Source of the DNA: Clostridiaceae bacterium
GTDB lineage: Bacteria; Bacillota_A; Clostridia; Clostridiales; Clostridiaceae
Direction: 5' to 3'
Assembly (NCBI GenBank): GCA_029256485.1
Contig: JAQSXU010000306.1
Span: 1 to 6,330 of the forward strand
DNA: 6,330 bases
The position numbers and the translations under genes are program-made. Each line of letters starts with the position of its first letter. Within the stretch, counting starts at the first letter, position 1. The notes beneath the pieces are model-generated. The model worked only from the letters and a program-made list of their open reading frames with translations, did no database searches and had not been told where the DNA came from. Below, one piece after another: positions 4,112 through 6,330 of the stretch.

Positions 4112-5983
4112 ATTTATAACATAATAAATAATGAAATAAAGTATTATGAAAGTTCTGATACATCTAAAAAGTACCAATCATCATTTATTATCAAAAAAAT
4201 AAATAAATTAAAAAAATATTTTGTTGAAATTTCACAATATAAAAAGGCTGTAAATGAGTTGGGCAATTCAAACGCTGTAATGTTCATTGGGTGTTCTGGA
4301 ATTGGAAAAACTGATACATCAATTATGGCTGCTAATTATTTTATTGAAAATTATGGTTATAAATTTAGATTTATTGAATCACCTAACGAAAATGATATTC
4401 AGAAGATTTTTGCATTGATAGATCAAAATATTGAAGAAAAAGAAGTTTTAATTTTCGATGATTTTTTAGGAAATATAAAATTAAATAAATCAGAAAGTTA
4501 TTTTTATGAATTAGAAAAAATTTTAAAAAACATTGAATATTGTGATGAGAAAAAATTTATTTTTAATACACGCAAAACTATTTTTCAAGATGCAAAAGTT
4601 TATAGTAAAAAAGTATATAACTTAGTAAATCAGAATTGTAAGATAATAGATTTAGAATATTGGGAGAATATTCAAGACAAGGTGGAAGTATTTCGCAAAT
4701 ACTGTAAGAAAAATAATATTTTTGATAAAATACTAAAATTGATTAATGAAAAAAAGTGGAACAAAAAAATTTGTGAAGATATTATTAATCATCAAAATTT
4801 TACTCCGCTGATTATTAAAACAGCAGCTAAAGAATGTTGCAATGTAGATGTGTTAGAATATCAAAGTATATTTTTTAGATATTTGAATCATCCAGAGGAG
4901 ATTTGGGAAAAAGAATATAAAGCTTTAGATGAATTTTCACAAAAGTACCTAAAGATACTTTATTCTTTGTCAGATAATTTCATAGAACAGGATATAGTTG
5001 ATGAGTGTTATAAGAATTACATAAATAAACAGAATATAGCTATTGATAATTCATTAAATGAAATTCATGAGCATATTGACTCTTTAGTATATTATGATAA
5101 CAATCAAATACAATTTATTCATCCGTCACTAATCGAATATTTAGAAAATAAAATATCTATTTCGGATGAGAACGATATTATAAATACAGCTATTTATTTA
5201 GAACAAGTAGTAAAATTAGATGATAAAAAAGTAGAGGAATTACTTACTATAAAAGAAGGTTCATATCTACCTAGTATTTTTAATTTTAAGGTATTAGCAG
5301 TTACGTATAAATTAGATGATGGAAAACCTATAAAATTTACCAATAATATATTATTGCAATATTTAAAATATTTATATGAATTTAATATTGATGATGAAGA
5401 ACATCAAGAAATAGTTACAGAAGTTTTGAAAAGTGTTTTAGAATACGGGGCATCATTATTTTTTCATTGTTCAGATATTGTTCTAAATGTTCTAAAACTA
5501 AATTATGATTTTAGTGAAATATTAAATAATGATAAGTTTATAATGGAATTATATGAACAATCTAATCCAGATAGTATTTGGATATTGATAGAATTAACAA
5601 TACAAAAAGACGAAAAAGGGATTGATTTTAAAAAACTTGATGATTTTATTCAGGAAAAAATAGAAAGTGCATTAATAGATATTGGTACTAATGTAAAGGA
5701 TTCATGGATACAAGATAATATTGAAAATTATATAGAAGATGAATTCGAATACTACAATAAGGATGATGAATATGATTATTCTGATATAACTCAAGGGGTA
5801 TTAGATAATATGTCAGAGAATTTTGATATAGAATTAGCTAAAGATGCAATTAGGAAAACAATAGAAAAGTATTGTCTATATAATATAGATATTGATAGTC
5901 TTGATGATTTTGAGATAAGTGATTATATATGGGAAATCACTAATGATGCTATTATTGAGTTCGATAATAATAGGGAATGCTAG
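4052..5983 (+). CDS. nSTAND3-type NTPase (NLR-like), probable sensor of a defence pair
   Basis: A 643-residue signal-transducing P-loop NTPase. The ATG at 4052 is preferred over the TTG at 4034 because GGGAGG (4038-4043) precedes it by eight bases. Order: shared motif NKMRDNNTLISGN at 8-20; linker; a Y-V/F-E-I-S-Q-Y-KKAV helix at about 56-66; Walker A GCSGIGKT at 80-87; Walker B VLIFDDFLGNI at 132-142; and FNTRKTIFQDA at 171-181. DDFLG and TTR-type motifs in this order are the signature of nSTAND3 domains. FIHPSLIEYL at 355-364 marks the winged-helix end of the STAND core. Residues 370-643 match nothing I recognise and become very acidic after 550; they probably form the sensor. There is no nuclease, TIR or other effector domain in the protein, so the effector is probably the small membrane protein encoded just upstream, which carries the same motif. 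No clear terminator follows. The NTPase family is a firm call; the defence role is inference. Confidence 0.87.
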   Translation: MEHHIRDNKMRDNNTLISGNIYNIINNEIKYYESSDTSKKYQSSFIIKKINKLKKYFVEISQYKKAVNELGNSNAVMFIGCSGIGKTDTSIMAANYFIENYGYKFRFIESPNENDIQKIFALIDQNIEEKEVLIFDDFLGNIKLNKSESYFYELEKILKNIEYCDEKKFIFNTRKTIFQDAKVYSKKVYNLVNQNCKIIDLEYWENIQDKVEVFRKYCKKNNIFDKILKLINEKKWNKKICEDIINHQNFTPLIIKTAAKECCNVDVLEYQSIFFRYLNHPEEIWEKEYKALDEFSQKYLKILYSLSDNFIEQDIVDECYKNYINKQNIAIDNSLNEIHEHIDSLVYYDNNQIQFIHPSLIEYLENKISISDENDIINTAIYLEQVVKLDDKKVEELLTIKEGSYLPSIFNFKVLAVTYKLDDGKPIKFTNNILLQYLKYLYEFNIDDEEHQEIVTEVLKSVLEYGASLFFHCSDIVLNVLKLNYDFSEILNNDKFIMELYEQSNPDSIWILIELTIQKDEKGIDFKKLDDFIQEKIESALIDIGTNVKDSWIQDNIENYIEDEFEYYNKDDEYDYSDITQGVLDNMSENFDIELAKDAIRKTIEKYCLYNIDIDSLDDFEISDYIWEITNDAIIEFDNNREC

Positions 5984-6016
5984 TTAAATTTTATTTAAAG
6001 AAATCTAATGAAGTAG

Positions 6017-6115
6017 AGATTGCTATGTAATCTGGTAAAGTATATATCTTTCACTACCTCAAGGCATGTGGAAACTTTGGTGAAGCTAGTTAAGAAGTTT
6101 GTAAGTAAACAATAA
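6017..6115 (+). repeat. rlmD 3'-end repeat, copy D (right side of the island)
   Basis: After a stop at 6014-6016 one frame reads KYISFTTSRHVETLVKLVK and ends in TAA at 6113-6115. SRHVETxVK is shared with copy C, and HVETxVK with rlmD. The clearest part is 6059-6085. It has no start codon with a ribosome binding site, so it is a gene-end remnant. Copies A to D enclose every accessory gene in the window. Confidence 0.55.
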
Positions 6116-6116
6116 G

Positions 6117-6262
6117 CGTTTGCAATTCCGACCAAACCATGGCTATTCCCACTAAACTATGATGAAAACGCCATTCGGGTTAGGAATCCACCAACACTAA
6201 AAACTAAATCAATAAATCCAGAGCTGAGAGCAAAATGAACCGACTCCTGTCAAGTAGACAGA
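6117..6262. mobile_element. Possible remnant end of an insertion sequence
   Basis: There is no gene here. Two adjacent 20-bp units (6125-6144 and 6145-6164) share attcc-ac-aaac-atg, 14 of 20 bases with mostly transitions between them. A hairpin ctgtc (6247-6251) with gacag (6257-6261) follows further right. Arrays of related units of this size close to the end, and an end beginning TGTCTACTTGACAGG on the minus strand, are reminiscent of IS21-like ends in Firmicutes. That resemblance is from memory and unverified. No transposase sequence is left. Confidence 0.28.
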
Positions 6263-6279
6263 GGAAATAAATAAAAATA

Positions 6280-6321
6280 TTGACTAACGCGATCAGTAAA
6301 CTGGTCGCGTTTACTTATGAT
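6280..6321 (+). promoter_or_regulatory. Inverted repeat, probable operator or promoter of a gene beyond the right edge
   Basis: aacgcgatcag (6286-6296) pairs with ctggtcgcgtt (6301-6311) over 11 bp with one G-T and a 4-base gap. TTGACT (6280-6285) directly abuts its left arm, and TATGAT (6316-6321) follows its right arm. The boxes are 30 bases apart, too far for a normal promoter. The size and position suit a TetR-type operator, or the hairpin could be a terminator with a poor T-run. Confidence 0.4.
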
Positions 6322-6330
6322 ATTTTCTGT

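Noticed and set aside
4009..4117. CRISPR-like or iteron array from the gataata repeats
   Set aside because: There are only two to three short units, all inside coding sequence, and they encode the shared protein motif. No array with regular spacers occurs anywhere in the window.
3972..4163. Minus-strand ORF of 63 codons
   Set aside because: It is antisense to the overlap of two well-supported genes.
6237..6272. Eleven-codon ORF starting MNRLLSS
   Set aside because: It is too short, has no clear ribosome binding site, and lies over the hairpin of the possible insertion-sequence end.
1..6330. tRNA or rRNA genes
   Set aside because: I saw no tRNA-like TTCRANTC arm or rRNA-like stretch on either strand.

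Overview
The window is AT-rich (mostly about 25-35% G+C), with strong GGAGG-type ribosome binding sites. Its first gene is a clostridial-looking 23S rRNA methyltransferase. The likely source is a low-G+C Firmicute close to Clostridium, and the region looks like an accessory (defence-type) island inserted behind a conserved chromosomal gene.

Layout. The 3' part of rlmD enters from the left (to 478). Its last codons, which encode the conserved TPHVETVVK segment, recur in degraded form three more times: at 594-635, 1419-1487 and 6059-6115. These copies divide the window into segments. The second segment (636-1400) holds a minus-strand DUF1428 gene with its own promoter and terminator, visibly richer in G+C than its surroundings, plus an orphan ORF. 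The third segment (1490-6058) opens with a terminator and a small ywbE-like gene. It then holds an AAA/ABC-type ATPase whose 3' end is frameshifted by a 41-bp tandem duplication, a short remnant of the gene that overlapped it, and a possible recombinase C-terminal scrap. It closes with a two-gene unit at 3883-5983. After the last copy come 215 bases without a gene. They contain short related repeats that look like the end of an insertion sequence, and a long inverted repeat that is probably the operator of a gene beyond the right edge.

The most interesting part is the two-gene unit: a 63-residue protein with one membrane helix, overlapped by a 643-residue nSTAND3-type NTPase. The small protein ends with, and the NTPase begins with, nearly the same short motif (NKMRDNNT followed by a hydrophobic pair and GN). 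That arrangement matches bacterial NLR-like receptors paired with a neighbouring effector through a shared amyloid-type signalling motif. The proposed logic is inference: the NTPase senses a trigger through its C-terminal region and oligomerises, its N-terminal motifs stack and template the same motif on the membrane protein, and the membrane is damaged. Together with the nearby ATPase, this suggests an anti-phage island built by successive insertions at the end of rlmD.
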